Source: Bifidobacterium breve (GTDB lineage: Bacteria > Actinomycetota > Actinomycetes > Mycobacteriales > Mycobacteriaceae). From it: a stretch of DNA of 16,322 nucleotides. Each line of letters opens with the position of its first letter. Within the stretch, counting starts at the first letter, position 1. The notes under the pieces are model-generated. The model was given only the letters and a program-made list of their open reading frames with translations, was not told the origin of the DNA and did no database searches. The stretch lies in the NCBI GenBank assembly GCA_945882475.1, contig CAMCWJ010000025.1, forward strand, positions 1-16,322, written 5' to 3'. Position numbers and translations under genes: made by a program. This document shows positions 1 through 6,742 of this stretch, in pieces.

Positions 1-10
1 GGTGTCGCGA

Positions 11-382
11 CTACGACTGGCCCAAGCTGGGCCGGTAGTCGGCGACCTCGGCCTCAGCGGCAAGCAGCGCGTCCAGCTCGCCTCCCTGCTGTGCAACGAA
101 AACACCGACGACCTGTCGGCACAACTCCGGCACACTCACCCCGCGCGCATCGGCGATGCGTTTAAGCCCAACCACCGTTGTAGTGGTGACATGAAATTGC
201 ACAGCGAATTGACCACAGGAACCATCCTCGGGCGGCAACCCCGGCCCCAGGATGACGGGACCGTCGACGGCGTACTCGCCAGCCTCGACATCCCGGCTCG
301 TCTGAGCGACCTCGTTACGACGTAGCGGGCTGAGGGTGTAGCTATCCGGCTCCTGACACTCGTCATCGCTGAGGTAACCCAT
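11..382 (-). CDS. Hypothetical protein with possible ribbon-helix-helix C-terminal segment
   Basis: Small protein of 123 aa, not recognised as a named family. The C-terminal third (about residues 60-100) has a beta-strand-like stretch (VQFHVTTTTVV), then a helix-turn-helix pattern (LKRIADARGVSVPELCRQVV) resembling the CopG/Arc ribbon-helix-helix fold used by antitoxins and small repressors. The N-terminal 60 residues are polar and acidic, without recognisable motifs. I chose the ATG at 382 because a TAACGT -10 element ends 7 nt upstream, as in leaderless mycobacterial genes; a GTG at 391 is in frame but overlaps that element. The gene is complete (TAG at 11-13) and diverges from the mntA-hepT pair across a 113-bp gap. 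A downstream partner such as a toxin could lie to the left of the window. DNA binding is an inference; a plain hypothetical protein is the safe reading. Confidence 0.5.
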   Translation of the reverse strand: MGYLSDDECQEPDSYTLSPLRRNEVAQTSRDVEAGEYAVDGPVILGPGLPPEDGSCGQFAVQFHVTTTTVVGLKRIADARGVSVPELCRQVVGVFVAQQGGELDALLAAEAEVADYRPSLGQS

Positions 383-389
383 TGCGCCC

Positions 390-395
390 ACGTTA
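390..395 (-). promoter_or_regulatory. Candidate leaderless -10 element for the gene at 11-382
   Basis: Minus-strand TAACGT (TAnnnT consensus) ends 7 nt before the ATG at 382. That places the transcription start at or next to the A of ATG. No convincing -35 box is visible, which is usual for mycobacterial SigA promoters. Confidence 0.4.
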
Positions 396-482
396 GACCC
401 CGCAGGGATTCAGATGCCCTCACGAGAGTGTTAACAAGACTCAATCGTTCGTCAGCTCAACCAGATTGTCCGGGACCGCACG

Positions 483-488
483 TAGAAT
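483..488 (+). promoter_or_regulatory. Candidate leaderless -10 element for mntA-hepT
   Basis: TAGAAT matches the mycobacterial -10 consensus TAnnnT and is followed by 7 nt and the ATG at 496. It predicts a leaderless mRNA and decides the start of the antitoxin gene against the upstream in-frame TTG at 466. No clear -35 box at 16-18 nt spacing. Confidence 0.5.
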
Positions 489-495
489 CTTCAGA

Positions 496-813
496 ATGAC
501 CAGCGCTGCCAGTGACATGGCGTTGAACCGCTTGCGCGAGCACCGGGAGGCGATAGGCCATGTGCTGGCCCGCTACGGGGCGAGCAATCCTCGGTTGTTC
601 GGATCGATCGCGCAAGGTACCGCGCGCCCCGATAGTGATGTCGACCTTCTGCTAGACCTCGCCGCTGAGGGGTCCGGGAGTCGACTGTCCCGACTGTCGG
701 GGATCCGGTTGGAATTGGAAGCGTTACTCAAGATGCCAGTCGACGTCGCCTGCGAAGATCTTCTCAAAGACGGTGTTTCGAAATCTGCCAGAAACCAGGC
801 CATCGCGTTGTGA
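496..813 (+). CDS. mntA: MntA-type nucleotidyltransferase antitoxin (MNT domain)
   Basis: Minimal nucleotidyltransferase of 105 aa. The signature GSX10DXD is intact: G36-S37 in LFGSIAQG, then D48 and D50 in SDVDLLL; D83 (PVDVAC) is a plausible third acidic metal ligand. Characterised MntA antitoxins transfer AMP from ATP to a tyrosine of the partner HepT and so neutralise it; the intact motif suggests the same here. The start is the ATG at 496, seven bases after a TAGAAT -10; an earlier TTG at 466 would add ten residues and lie upstream of that promoter. The TGA stop overlaps the GTG start of hepT (GTGA, 4 bp), so the pair is translationally coupled with antitoxin first. GC content is visibly lower than in the core genes to the right, consistent with horizontal acquisition. 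High confidence on family, moderate on activity. Confidence 0.85.
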   Translation: MTSAASDMALNRLREHREAIGHVLARYGASNPRLFGSIAQGTARPDSDVDLLLDLAAEGSGSRLSRLSGIRLELEALLKMPVDVACEDLLKDGVSKSARNQAIAL

Positions 814-1133
814 CCAGATCGGCACAGGACCGGCTGACCGACATCCAGACGGCGATCGCCAGGGTGTACGCCTATCGACCGTCCCTCAAAGGCGAGCACT
901 CCGAGATGGCTGTGTCGGCGATCCTTCGGGAGATCGGAGTAATCGGCGAAGCGGTCAATTCTCTACCGGAGGCCGTTATCGCCAAGCGGCCCGAGGTCGC
1001 CTGGCGTCAAATCGCTGCCATGCGGAATTTCCTCATCCACGAATACTTCAAGATCAACGAAGCTGTCGTCGAAGACGTCATTGCCAACGACCTAGACGCT
1101 CTGAGTGTCAACGCACTGCTTGGTCTCTCCTAA
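810..1133 (+). CDS. hepT: HepT-type HEPN ribonuclease toxin (DUF86 family)
   Basis: All-helical HEPN-domain protein of 107 aa, the usual length for HepT. It carries the complete RX4HXY motif near the C-terminus: R72, H77 and Y79 in MRNFLIHEYF. In the characterised HepT-MntA system, R and H are the RNase active-site residues and the tyrosine is AMPylated by the antitoxin. HEPN toxins are metal-independent endoribonucleases that act as dimers on cellular RNA, some of them on tRNA. The GTG start overlaps the mntA stop by 4 bp and no separate ribosome-binding site is needed. The combination of MNT and HEPN genes in this order and overlap makes the assignment firm; the RNA target cannot be read from sequence. 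The 121 bp that follow contain no gene. Confidence 0.88.
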   Translation: MTRSAQDRLTDIQTAIARVYAYRPSLKGEHSEMAVSAILREIGVIGEAVNSLPEAVIAKRPEVAWRQIAAMRNFLIHEYFKINEAVVEDVIANDLDALSVNALLGLS

Positions 1134-1164
1134 AGGCCGCTACTGTCAAGTTCTCGCCGATGAG

Positions 1165-1176
1165 ATGACCCGTCAT
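1165..1176. other. Short palindrome upstream of the SDR gene
   Basis: ATGACCCGTCAT consists of perfect 5-bp arms around a CC centre in the 1134-1254 intergenic gap, 78 bp before the SDR start. It could be a small operator or a weak hairpin. It is too short and has no T tract, so I do not call it a terminator. Confidence 0.2.
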
Positions 1177-1254
1177 GTTCGAGCCGAGTTAGGCAAACCG
1201 AGCGCGTAACCGAAGTGCCTAGATGCACCCACCAACAACCAGAGAAGAGAAACC

Positions 1255-2079
1255 ATGCCTTCCGTATTGGTCACCGGCGCTGGCCGTGGAATCGGTCTGG
1301 CGATCACCGAACATATGAGCCGACGGGGTTGGGACGTCTACGCGACTGCGCGATCCTCCGACGCACTGCAGGGCCTCGGGCGCATACCCAACGTGCATGC
1401 GATCCCACTCGACATCACCGACCGCGCTGCGATCGCCGCCCTTCCCGACCTAGTCCCCGCTGAGTTGAACGGCGTCGTCAATAACGCCGGCATCGTCGTC
1501 AACGGTCCGGTGGAGGGATTGACGCTCGATGACTTGACCAGACAGTTCGACGTCAACGTCATCTCCCAGATCGCGGTGACGCAGGCGGTCCTGCCGAAGA
1601 TTCGCGCGTCCCACGGACGGGTGTTGTTCATCTCGTCGGTCAGTGGGCTGTTCACCACGCCGGGCACCGGGGCCTACAACGCATCGAAGTACGCGATCGA
1701 GTCCCTGGCCGATGCACTCCGTATGGAACTGCGGCCGTGGAACATTCCGGTCTGCTTGATCGAACCCGGACCGATCCGCACCGATCTCTGGACCGAAGTG
1801 GTCAACGAGCATGACCGGATGGCTGAACACCTCAGCGACGAGCACCGCCGACTGTATGCGTCGCACCTCGCCGGGACTCGGAAGTTGTTGGGACGGATGC
1901 AAAAACTTGCCGCCGACCCCAGCAGGGTCACCAAGGCCGTCGATCATGCGTTGACATCGCGGCGTCCCAAACGTCGCTACCTGTTGGATTTCGCCAGTCG
2001 AGCACAGAAGGCCGTTGTCGGAGTCACCCCGACGGCGATCAACGATGCGGTTCTGGCGGCAGCCACCACATCGAAATGA
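1255..2079 (+). CDS. SDR family NAD(P)-dependent oxidoreductase
   Basis: Classical short-chain dehydrogenase/reductase, 274 aa. It has the cofactor motif TGAGRGIG (residues 7-14), the NNAG motif (76-79), a catalytic serine in the FISSVSG stretch (about 128) and the YxxxK pair Y141/K145. The arginine-rich turn after beta-2 (TARSSDA) hints at NADP(H), but that is inference. The C-terminal 90 residues, which set substrate choice, contain a basic LTSRRPKRRYLLD segment often seen in SDRs acting on hydrophobic substrates; the substrate cannot be named. The ATG is preceded by a purine-rich AGAGAAGAGA (1241-1250) serving as ribosome-binding site, so unlike many genes here it is leadered. It converges on the SRPBCC gene across 28 bp without an obvious terminator. 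Confidence 0.9.
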   Translation: MPSVLVTGAGRGIGLAITEHMSRRGWDVYATARSSDALQGLGRIPNVHAIPLDITDRAAIAALPDLVPAELNGVVNNAGIVVNGPVEGLTLDDLTRQFDVNVISQIAVTQAVLPKIRASHGRVLFISSVSGLFTTPGTGAYNASKYAIESLADALRMELRPWNIPVCLIEPGPIRTDLWTEVVNEHDRMAEHLSDEHRRLYASHLAGTRKLLGRMQKLAADPSRVTKAVDHALTSRRPKRRYLLDFASRAQKAVVGVTPTAINDAVLAAATTSK

Positions 2080-2107
2080 TGGCAGGGGCCTAGTCCACGT
2101 CACATGG

Positions 2108-2533
2108 CTAATCGGTGAGCTTCGGGAGACCCTTGCTGATCGCGGATGCGAGCACCTTGCCGACCAGCGCGGCGAGCCCGGGTATCGCTGAGTCGAAACC
2201 GATCGTGTAGTCGAGTTTCGTCCCGCCACCGGGGGTCGGTGTCAGCTGCTGGCGGCCCCAGTGGCCCTTGAGTGGACTGCCTTTGGTGATCTTGTACTCG
2301 ATAAGCGTGTTCGGCTGGGCAGTTGTGGTGGTCTCCTCGAACGCCGGAAGGGGACCAAGTTTGAGGCGGCGCACCGAGCCGACGCCGTTGCGCGAGGTAG
2401 CGCCATCGCTGACGCGGGTGATGTTGGCACCGAAGACCGGCCCAAGGTTCTCGTGCTCAGCGAGCTTGTCGAACACCGTCTGAGGGTCGGACTTGAACTC
2501 GTGGGTGATGTGGACGCGTTGGGGAGTGGCCAT
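2108..2533 (-). CDS. SRPBCC (START-like) family protein
   Basis: Protein of 141 aa with the general pattern of the SRPBCC/polyketide-cyclase-like fold: an N-terminal strand (VHITHEF), then the SDPQTVFDKLAEHENLG helix, alternating strands (GSVRRLKLG, EETTTTAQPNTLIEYKI) and a long C-terminal helix. This fold binds hydrophobic ligands in a cavity; mycobacteria have many such proteins of unknown ligand. The start is the ATG at 2533, because a TAGTAT -10 ends 8 nt upstream; an in-frame start at 2554 would lie upstream of it. It lies downstream of ssrA on the same strand, but the strong hairpin at 2599-2631 and its own promoter argue for independent transcription. No catalytic residues can be assigned. 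Confidence 0.82.
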   Translation of the reverse strand: MATPQRVHITHEFKSDPQTVFDKLAEHENLGPVFGANITRVSDGATSRNGVGSVRRLKLGPLPAFEETTTTAQPNTLIEYKITKGSPLKGHWGRQQLTPTPGGGTKLDYTIGFDSAIPGLAALVGKVLASAISKGLPKLTD

Positions 2534-2541
2534 GGGTTTGG

Positions 2542-2547
2542 ATACTA
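2542..2547 (-). promoter_or_regulatory. Candidate leaderless -10 element for the SRPBCC gene
   Basis: Minus-strand TAGTAT (TAnnnT) is followed by 8 nt and the ATG at 2533. It lies between the ssrA terminator and the gene, so it would give the gene its own leaderless transcript. Confidence 0.5.
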
Positions 2548-2598
2548 ACGCCACTGATGCAGGCGACCCAGGGGCGTCTAAAGCTCAGTCAAGATACA

Positions 2599-2631
2599 AA
2601 GCAGGCCAGGGTTTGTGGCCCTGGCCTGCTT
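2599..2631 (-). terminator. Intrinsic terminator of ssrA
   Basis: Perfect 13-bp stem: AAGCAGGCCAGGG at 2599-2611 pairs with CCCTGGCCTGCTT at 2619-2631, with a 7-nt loop. On the minus strand it begins 3 nt after the tmRNA CCA end and is followed by a T-rich run (TTTGTATCTT). It is the strongest terminator-like hairpin I see in the window. Confidence 0.85.
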
Positions 2632-2634
2632 CTG

Positions 2635-3003
2635 TGGTGGAGCTGCCGGGAATCGAACCCGGGTCCTACGGCATTCCCTCAAGCCTTCTCCGTGCGCAGT
2701 CCGCTATGTCTCTACTTGGATCTCCTGATCACGCGAACAAGTCAGGATGACGATCCCAGTCGCTGTTTGATGTCCCGTTAGATCCCGCGACCGGACTTAA
2801 CGGTTTGTCCCTCTAGCTGATGCCAGGGTCCGGGCCGAGGGCGCTCCCGGTCTGACAGACACACCGTCGCTTAGGCAGCGAGGGCGTAGTCGCGCTGATT
2901 GGAATCGGCGCTTAATTGGTTGCAACGACGCTTACGGTGGTCATTTGCCTGCACCGGCACGCTTCTCTTGATTCGATGCGCGAAGTCGAAACCGATCAGC
3001 CCC
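2635..3003 (-). ncRNA. ssrA: Transfer-messenger RNA (tmRNA)
   Basis: tmRNA of 369 nt, essentially the length of the M. tuberculosis molecule. It rescues ribosomes stalled on broken mRNAs, acting with SmpB (encoded at 6222-6740). The 5' end GGGGCTG (3003-2997) pairs with CAGCTCC before the encoded CCA (2635-2637), forming the acceptor stem with one G-U pair. The 3' end has a canonical T-arm with GGTTCGATTCC. The 5' part shows the conserved GGTTTCGACTTCGC. The internal reading frame at 2909-2871 encodes the tag ADSNQRDYALAA. A TACACT -10 at 3043-3038 lies about 35 nt upstream of the mature 5' end, implying a short leader removed by RNase P. A strong hairpin terminator follows immediately. Confidence 0.97.
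2871..2909 (-). other. tmRNA-encoded proteolysis tag reading frame
   Basis: Twelve codons plus TAA, resuming at GCC (2909-2907) and ending at 2871, encode ADSNQRDYALAA. The terminal ALAA is the degron expected to be recognised by ClpX/ClpP-type proteases. The tag differs from the M. tuberculosis form (ADSHQRDYALAA) by one residue, Asn for His, and agrees with what I recall for M. smegmatis. Confidence 0.93.
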
Positions 3004-3036
3004 TCGCACCCCCGACCGAAATCCGACCGGAAGCCT

Positions 3037-3043
3037 TAGTGTA
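3037..3043. promoter_or_regulatory. Shared symmetric -10 between ssrA and the DUF1214 gene
   Basis: TAGTGTA reads TAGTGT on the plus strand (3037-3042) and TACACT on the minus strand (3043-3038), both fitting TAnnnT. The minus copy would start ssrA near 3031. The plus copy would start the DUF1214 mRNA near 3049, giving a leader of about 29 nt. No clear -35 box for either direction. Confidence 0.4.
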
Positions 3044-3077
3044 CCCGGCATACCCGACAGAACCGAGGCCCGAAGAC

Positions 3078-4169
3078 ATGGAGCAGGACATGCGCGGTGA
3101 GAAATCCCTGGAAGCCTGGGGTTTCGTCCGGAAGGTCCTCGATGACCTGACTGCCCAGATCACCGCCGACGCCCGTGACGAGCGTGAACTCCTTGAAGGC
3201 CTTCGCCTGCTCAATCGGGTGAGCGCGCTGTGCACCGAACTGACGGTCGACACCGATCCCGACCACCCCCATTTCGTGTCGATGTGCACCCCTTTCCGGT
3301 TCGTCGGCGGGCCCAACCCGCACGGGGCCTACTGGCTGGCCATGATCGCCGGGGATCGCGGCTACCGACTCACCGGCACCCGCGGCACCTCGACCTACCT
3401 GGGTCTGCAGGTGCTGGCCGGCACCGGGATGAACCCACGGCGGATGAGCAACTACCTCGGCGACCGCGATCTGGTGCTCGACGCCGGCGGCGCCTTCAAC
3501 GTCGTCTTCGCCGCCACCCGGCCCAATGACGCCGACCTCGCCGGCGCGCAGTGGATCGAGATCCCCGGCGACGCCTCGTCGATCGTGATCCGCGATTACG
3601 TCGCCGATCCGGAGACGCAAGTCCCTGCCACCTTGCACATCGCCCGCCTGGGCGAGCCCACACCGCCGCCGGTGTTGACCGACGAGTTACTGGCAGATCA
3701 GCTGACCGCGATGGGGTGGACGATCGTCAAACTCACCACGTTGCACCGCACTGTGCGACCCGATCTGCTCGAGACACCGAACATCCTGATCACCTCGGGA
3801 TCGGAAAGCCTGGGTGGCGAGAACACCACGCCCGACAACCTCTACATGCTCGGCCTGTTCGACCTCCAACCCGGGCAGACGTTGCAACTGCAGTTCCGGC
3901 CGCCCGAAACCCGTTACTGGTCAGTCACGCTGGAGAACATCTGGCACGAGTGCCTGGAACCCCTGGTGCGCCACAGTTCGGTGACCAACCGGGGCATCGA
4001 ACCCGAGGCCGACGGCACGGTCAGGCTCGCGATCGGCGCACACGACGACGGGCACGGACACTGGCTCGATACCGGCGGGCGCACAAGGGGTTTCGTCACC
4101 GTGCGTTGGCTGGACAATCCACATGCACCGGAGGTCGACGTTCGAGTCCTGGACGGGAAGGAACACTGA
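3078..4169 (+). CDS. DUF1214 domain-containing protein
   Basis: Protein of 363 aa with no signal peptide or membrane segment. The C-terminal part (about residues 270-355) has the DUF1214 pattern, including RYWSVTLENIWHECLEP, a strand pair around DGTVRLAIGAHDDG and the closing RGFVTVRWLDNP. DUF1214 often accompanies DUF1254; here only DUF1214 is evident. No enzymatic role is established and no catalytic residues stand out. I place the start at ATG 3078 because GAGG at 3065-3068 is a correctly spaced ribosome-binding site. Longer in-frame starts (for example 2916) would run through the tmRNA gene. The stop overlaps the next start as TGATG, so this gene and the sulfotransferase are translationally coupled and probably share a lipid- or metabolite-related role (inference). 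Confidence 0.82.
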   Translation: MEQDMRGEKSLEAWGFVRKVLDDLTAQITADARDERELLEGLRLLNRVSALCTELTVDTDPDHPHFVSMCTPFRFVGGPNPHGAYWLAMIAGDRGYRLTGTRGTSTYLGLQVLAGTGMNPRRMSNYLGDRDLVLDAGGAFNVVFAATRPNDADLAGAQWIEIPGDASSIVIRDYVADPETQVPATLHIARLGEPTPPPVLTDELLADQLTAMGWTIVKLTTLHRTVRPDLLETPNILITSGSESLGGENTTPDNLYMLGLFDLQPGQTLQLQFRPPETRYWSVTLENIWHECLEPLVRHSSVTNRGIEPEADGTVRLAIGAHDDGHGHWLDTGGRTRGFVTVRWLDNPHAPEVDVRVLDGKEH

Positions 4170-5350
4170 TGTCCAATGCCATCGCCGACAGGCTCAACCC
4201 GGACCGGTTGATCGAGCAGGCGTGCGAGCTGGCCGGCAGCGATGACTTCGGTGACGCCGATGGCTGGCGGGAGAATCTGTCCCGGCTCGTCGATGACCTG
4301 GTCGCAGAGGCCGATCTGTCCCCCATCGGCGTGGAGGTGGCCGCCGCCGACGTGATTCTGCCGCTGCGCAACCGGCTGCAGATCACCCACTGGCGCAAGG
4401 CAAATCCCGCAGTCGCCGACCAGCGGATCGAGCGTCCCATCATCATCATTGGCCAGCCCCGCACCGGCACCACGATCCTCTACGACCTGCTGGCTCAGGA
4501 CCCCGCGCTGCGCGCACCGCTGACGTGGGAGGTCGACCACCCCTACCCGGTGCCGCAAACCGACACCTACTACAGCGATCCGCGGATCGCCGAGACCCAG
4601 GCCCAGTTGGAGATGAGCGAGCAACTCATCCCCGGTTTCATGAAGTTCCATCCGATGGACGCCCGACTCGGCCAGGAATGTGTGCGGATCTTCGCCGGCA
4701 CCTTTTGCAGCATGATTTTCACCGTGCAGTACCGGCTGCCGAACTATCAGCGTTGGCTGATGCACGAGGCCGATCACTCCCCCACCTACCGGTATCACCG
4801 AAGGTTTCTGCAGCACCTGCAATCCGGCGTTCCGGGACAGTGGCTGCTGAAGACCCCGGCACATCTGTGGCAGCTGACTGACCTGCTGGCGGAATACCCC
4901 GACGCGCTGCTGGTCCAGACCCACCGCGATCCGCTGGTGGTGATGAGCTCAACGAGTGCACTGATGTGTCACCTGCGCAGGCTGGCCAGCGACAACCCGA
5001 CCATCCCGGAATCCGCCGAGCAGTGCAGCGAAGAGATCGTGCTGGGACTCAACCGGGAACTGCAGTGGTTCGACGACGGAGCCGTCGATGCCAGCCGGAT
5101 CATCAACGTGCAATTCGCCGACTTCATGCGCGATCCGTTCGCGACCATCGGGACGATCTACGGCAAGCTCGGTAGGGAACTGACTCCAACAGCGGAAGCC
5201 TTGATGCGCGAACATCTTTCGGCCCACCCCGGTGATGGCGGCGGCAACCGCTACACCTGGGCCGACACCGGGCTGGACGCGGCGGAACTTCGCGAGAAGG
5301 TGCGGCCCTACCAGGAACGCTTCGACGTGCCCAGCGAGGAACTGCGCTAA
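4169..5350 (+). CDS. Sulfotransferase family protein (PAPS-dependent type)
   Basis: 393 aa. The 5'-phosphosulfate-binding loop is clear: IIIIGQPRTGTTILYDLL, with the P-loop-like GQPRTGTT at residues 95-102. The 3'-phosphate-binding region follows at about residues 250-265 (LLVQTHRDPLVVMSS). These are the two PAPS contacts of the Sulfotransfer_3-type enzymes that are numerous in mycobacteria. The N-terminal 90 residues are helical and match the typical mycobacterial members. The natural acceptor is unknown; relatives sulfate lipids, glycolipids or small molecules, but nothing here identifies one. It overlaps the upstream DUF1214 gene by one base (TGATG) and converges on the MDMPI-like gene with a 4-bp overlap of the stop codons (5347-5350). 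Confidence 0.9.
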   Translation: MSNAIADRLNPDRLIEQACELAGSDDFGDADGWRENLSRLVDDLVAEADLSPIGVEVAAADVILPLRNRLQITHWRKANPAVADQRIERPIIIIGQPRTGTTILYDLLAQDPALRAPLTWEVDHPYPVPQTDTYYSDPRIAETQAQLEMSEQLIPGFMKFHPMDARLGQECVRIFAGTFCSMIFTVQYRLPNYQRWLMHEADHSPTYRYHRRFLQHLQSGVPGQWLLKTPAHLWQLTDLLAEYPDALLVQTHRDPLVVMSSTSALMCHLRRLASDNPTIPESAEQCSEEIVLGLNRELQWFDDGAVDASRIINVQFADFMRDPFATIGTIYGKLGRELTPTAEALMREHLSAHPGDGGGNRYTWADTGLDAAELREKVRPYQERFDVPSEELR

Positions 5351-6198
5351 ATCACGTACGCAAGGTTCTCCACGATCCGCTTTCCAACCACGGCGTCTCC
5401 GGCGTACTCGACGTCCATCGGCCGGTAGGACACCAAGGCCCGCCCACCGGCCAGCCGGGTGAACTGCAACCCATCGAGGGTGACGGCGGTGGTCGGTTCA
5501 GCCCCGCCGAAGTCTTCGACCAGGGCCGCGCGACCGTCGACGGCGACCCGGATCTCCCGCGACAGCGGCCCGGTCAGATTCAGCAGCACCCGCGAGCCGT
5601 CGGGCGCCTGACCCTTCTTTCCCACCACAAAGCTCATGCTGGCCGCCATCTCGTCCAGGGACTGCCGGGCGTCGGCGCCGGAAAGCTGGTCCGCTTCAGG
5701 CGCCCGGCCGAGCGCCGCGCGGATGTCCTGCTCATGCATCCAGCAGTCGAAGGTCCGGATTCGCATGAAACGCCCGTAGCTGTCCGGTCCGGCCGGCGTC
5801 TGAGTCACGGCGTTCCACTCCTCGACCGGAATCGAGGCTAGGGCCGCACGCCGCTGTGCGGTCACGTCTCGGAAACGCTCCAAAAGCTCCGCACCGGAAT
5901 CACCGCGCAGGGATCGCACCCACGGCTCATTCATCGCTCCGACGAAGTTGCGGACATGCTCCACCGTCTCCAGATCCACGTCGGGTTCCGGCGTGGCCAG
6001 ACCCAGCAGCATGGATTCGGTGCCCACCATGTGCGCGACGACAGCGTGCACATCCCAGCCCGGAAGATCGGTCGCGGTGCGCCACTCATCCTCGCTAAGA
6101 CCGGCTAGCAGTACGGCGATGGAATCCCAGGAGGCGAATAAGCCTTCCAGCACGTCGTCTTTGTCCAACACGGTCACGGGGCGCCCAGAGCTGCTCAC
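5347..6198 (-). CDS. Maleylpyruvate isomerase family (MDMPI/DinB-like) protein
   Basis: 283 aa with the N-terminal four-helix MDMPI/DinB-like domain. WDVHAVVAHMVGTE carries the metal-ligand histidine H56, and FDCWMHEQDIR carries the D151/H155 pair corresponding to the E/D-xxx-H ligands. A C-terminal alpha/beta domain follows. Characterised relatives use mycothiol as cofactor, for example mycothiol-dependent maleylpyruvate isomerase, or act as thiol transferases; the actual reaction here is unknown. The start is GTG 6198, supported by a TAACAT -10 ending 6 nt upstream, predicting a leaderless message. It lies 23 bp downstream of smpB on the same strand and may also receive read-through from that operon. 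Confidence 0.85.
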   Translation of the reverse strand: MSSSGRPVTVLDKDDVLEGLFASWDSIAVLLAGLSEDEWRTATDLPGWDVHAVVAHMVGTESMLLGLATPEPDVDLETVEHVRNFVGAMNEPWVRSLRGDSGAELLERFRDVTAQRRAALASIPVEEWNAVTQTPAGPDSYGRFMRIRTFDCWMHEQDIRAALGRAPEADQLSGADARQSLDEMAASMSFVVGKKGQAPDGSRVLLNLTGPLSREIRVAVDGRAALVEDFGGAEPTTAVTLDGLQFTRLAGGRALVSYRPMDVEYAGDAVVGKRIVENLAYVI

Positions 6199-6204
6199 AC
6201 CGCG

Positions 6205-6210
6205 ATGTTA
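6205..6210 (-). promoter_or_regulatory. Candidate leaderless -10 element for the MDMPI gene
   Basis: Minus-strand TAACAT (TAnnnT) ends 6 nt before the GTG at 6198, within the 23-bp gap after smpB. It supports the GTG as the real start. Confidence 0.4.
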
Positions 6211-6221
6211 GTAGGCCCCTG

Positions 6222-6740
6222 TCAAGACTTGCCCTTGGCGCGGCGGCCGAGTTCGCGGACCACCTCGCGCTGAGCGTCGCGGCGGGCAATGTCCTGGCGT
6301 TTGTCGTGGGCCTGCTTACCGCGGGCCAGCGCCAACTCGACCTTGACCTTGCCGTCGAGGAAGTACATCGATAGCGGAACCAGGGTCAGGTTGCCGTCGC
6401 GGATTTTGCCCATCAGCATGTCGATCTCGCGGCGGTGCAGCAGCAGTTTGCGGTTGCGGCGCGGGATGTGATTGGTCCAGGTGCCGTGGTGGTATTCGGC
6501 GATGTGCAGGTTGCGCAGCCAGATCTCTCCGTCGTCGACGGTGGCGAAGGCGTCGGCCATCGACACCTGGCCCTCGCGCAGGCTCTTGACCTCGGTGCCG
6601 ACCAGCGCCACACCGGCCTCGAATACTTCCAGGATCGAATAGTTATGGCGGGCTTTGCGATTGGAGGCGACGATCTTCTTGCCATCGCCGCTGGAGGCCT
6701 TCTTCGCCGCCGCCTTCCGTTCGATTGCCGACTTTGCCAC
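6222..6740 (-). CDS. smpB: SsrA-binding protein SmpB
   Basis: 172 aa, the small OB-fold protein that binds the tRNA-like domain of tmRNA and brings it to stalled ribosomes. Family signatures are clear: NRKARHNYSILEVFEAGVAL, GTEVKSLREG, WLRNLHIAEY, RRNRKLLLHRREI and the basic C-terminal tail (GKQAHDKRQDIARRDAQRE) that enters the empty mRNA channel. The N-terminus carries about 12 more lysine/alanine-rich residues than the 160-aa M. tuberculosis protein. The GTG start at 6740 lies 2 nt after the ftsX stop, so smpB is the last gene of the ftsE-ftsX-smpB unit. Its RNA partner ssrA is encoded about 3.2 kb away on the same strand, separated by three genes of unrelated function. Confidence 0.97.
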   Translation of the reverse strand: MAKSAIERKAAAKKASSGDGKKIVASNRKARHNYSILEVFEAGVALVGTEVKSLREGQVSMADAFATVDDGEIWLRNLHIAEYHHGTWTNHIPRRNRKLLLHRREIDMLMGKIRDGNLTLVPLSMYFLDGKVKVELALARGKQAHDKRQDIARRDAQREVVRELGRRAKGKS

Positions 6741-6742
6741 CG

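Noticed and set aside
2261..2548. Plus-strand ORFs opposite the SRPBCC gene
   Set aside because: Shadows of the minus-strand SRPBCC gene, which has a coherent fold pattern and its own promoter.
2555..2640. tmRNA 3' end as an integration site for a genomic island
   Set aside because: ssrA is a common attachment site, but I find no second copy of the tmRNA 3' end and no integrase gene in the window.
2916..3077. Longer N-terminus for the DUF1214 protein
   Set aside because: Starts at 2916 and nearby would run through the tmRNA gene, and the added residues do not fit the family. ATG 3078 has a good ribosome-binding site.
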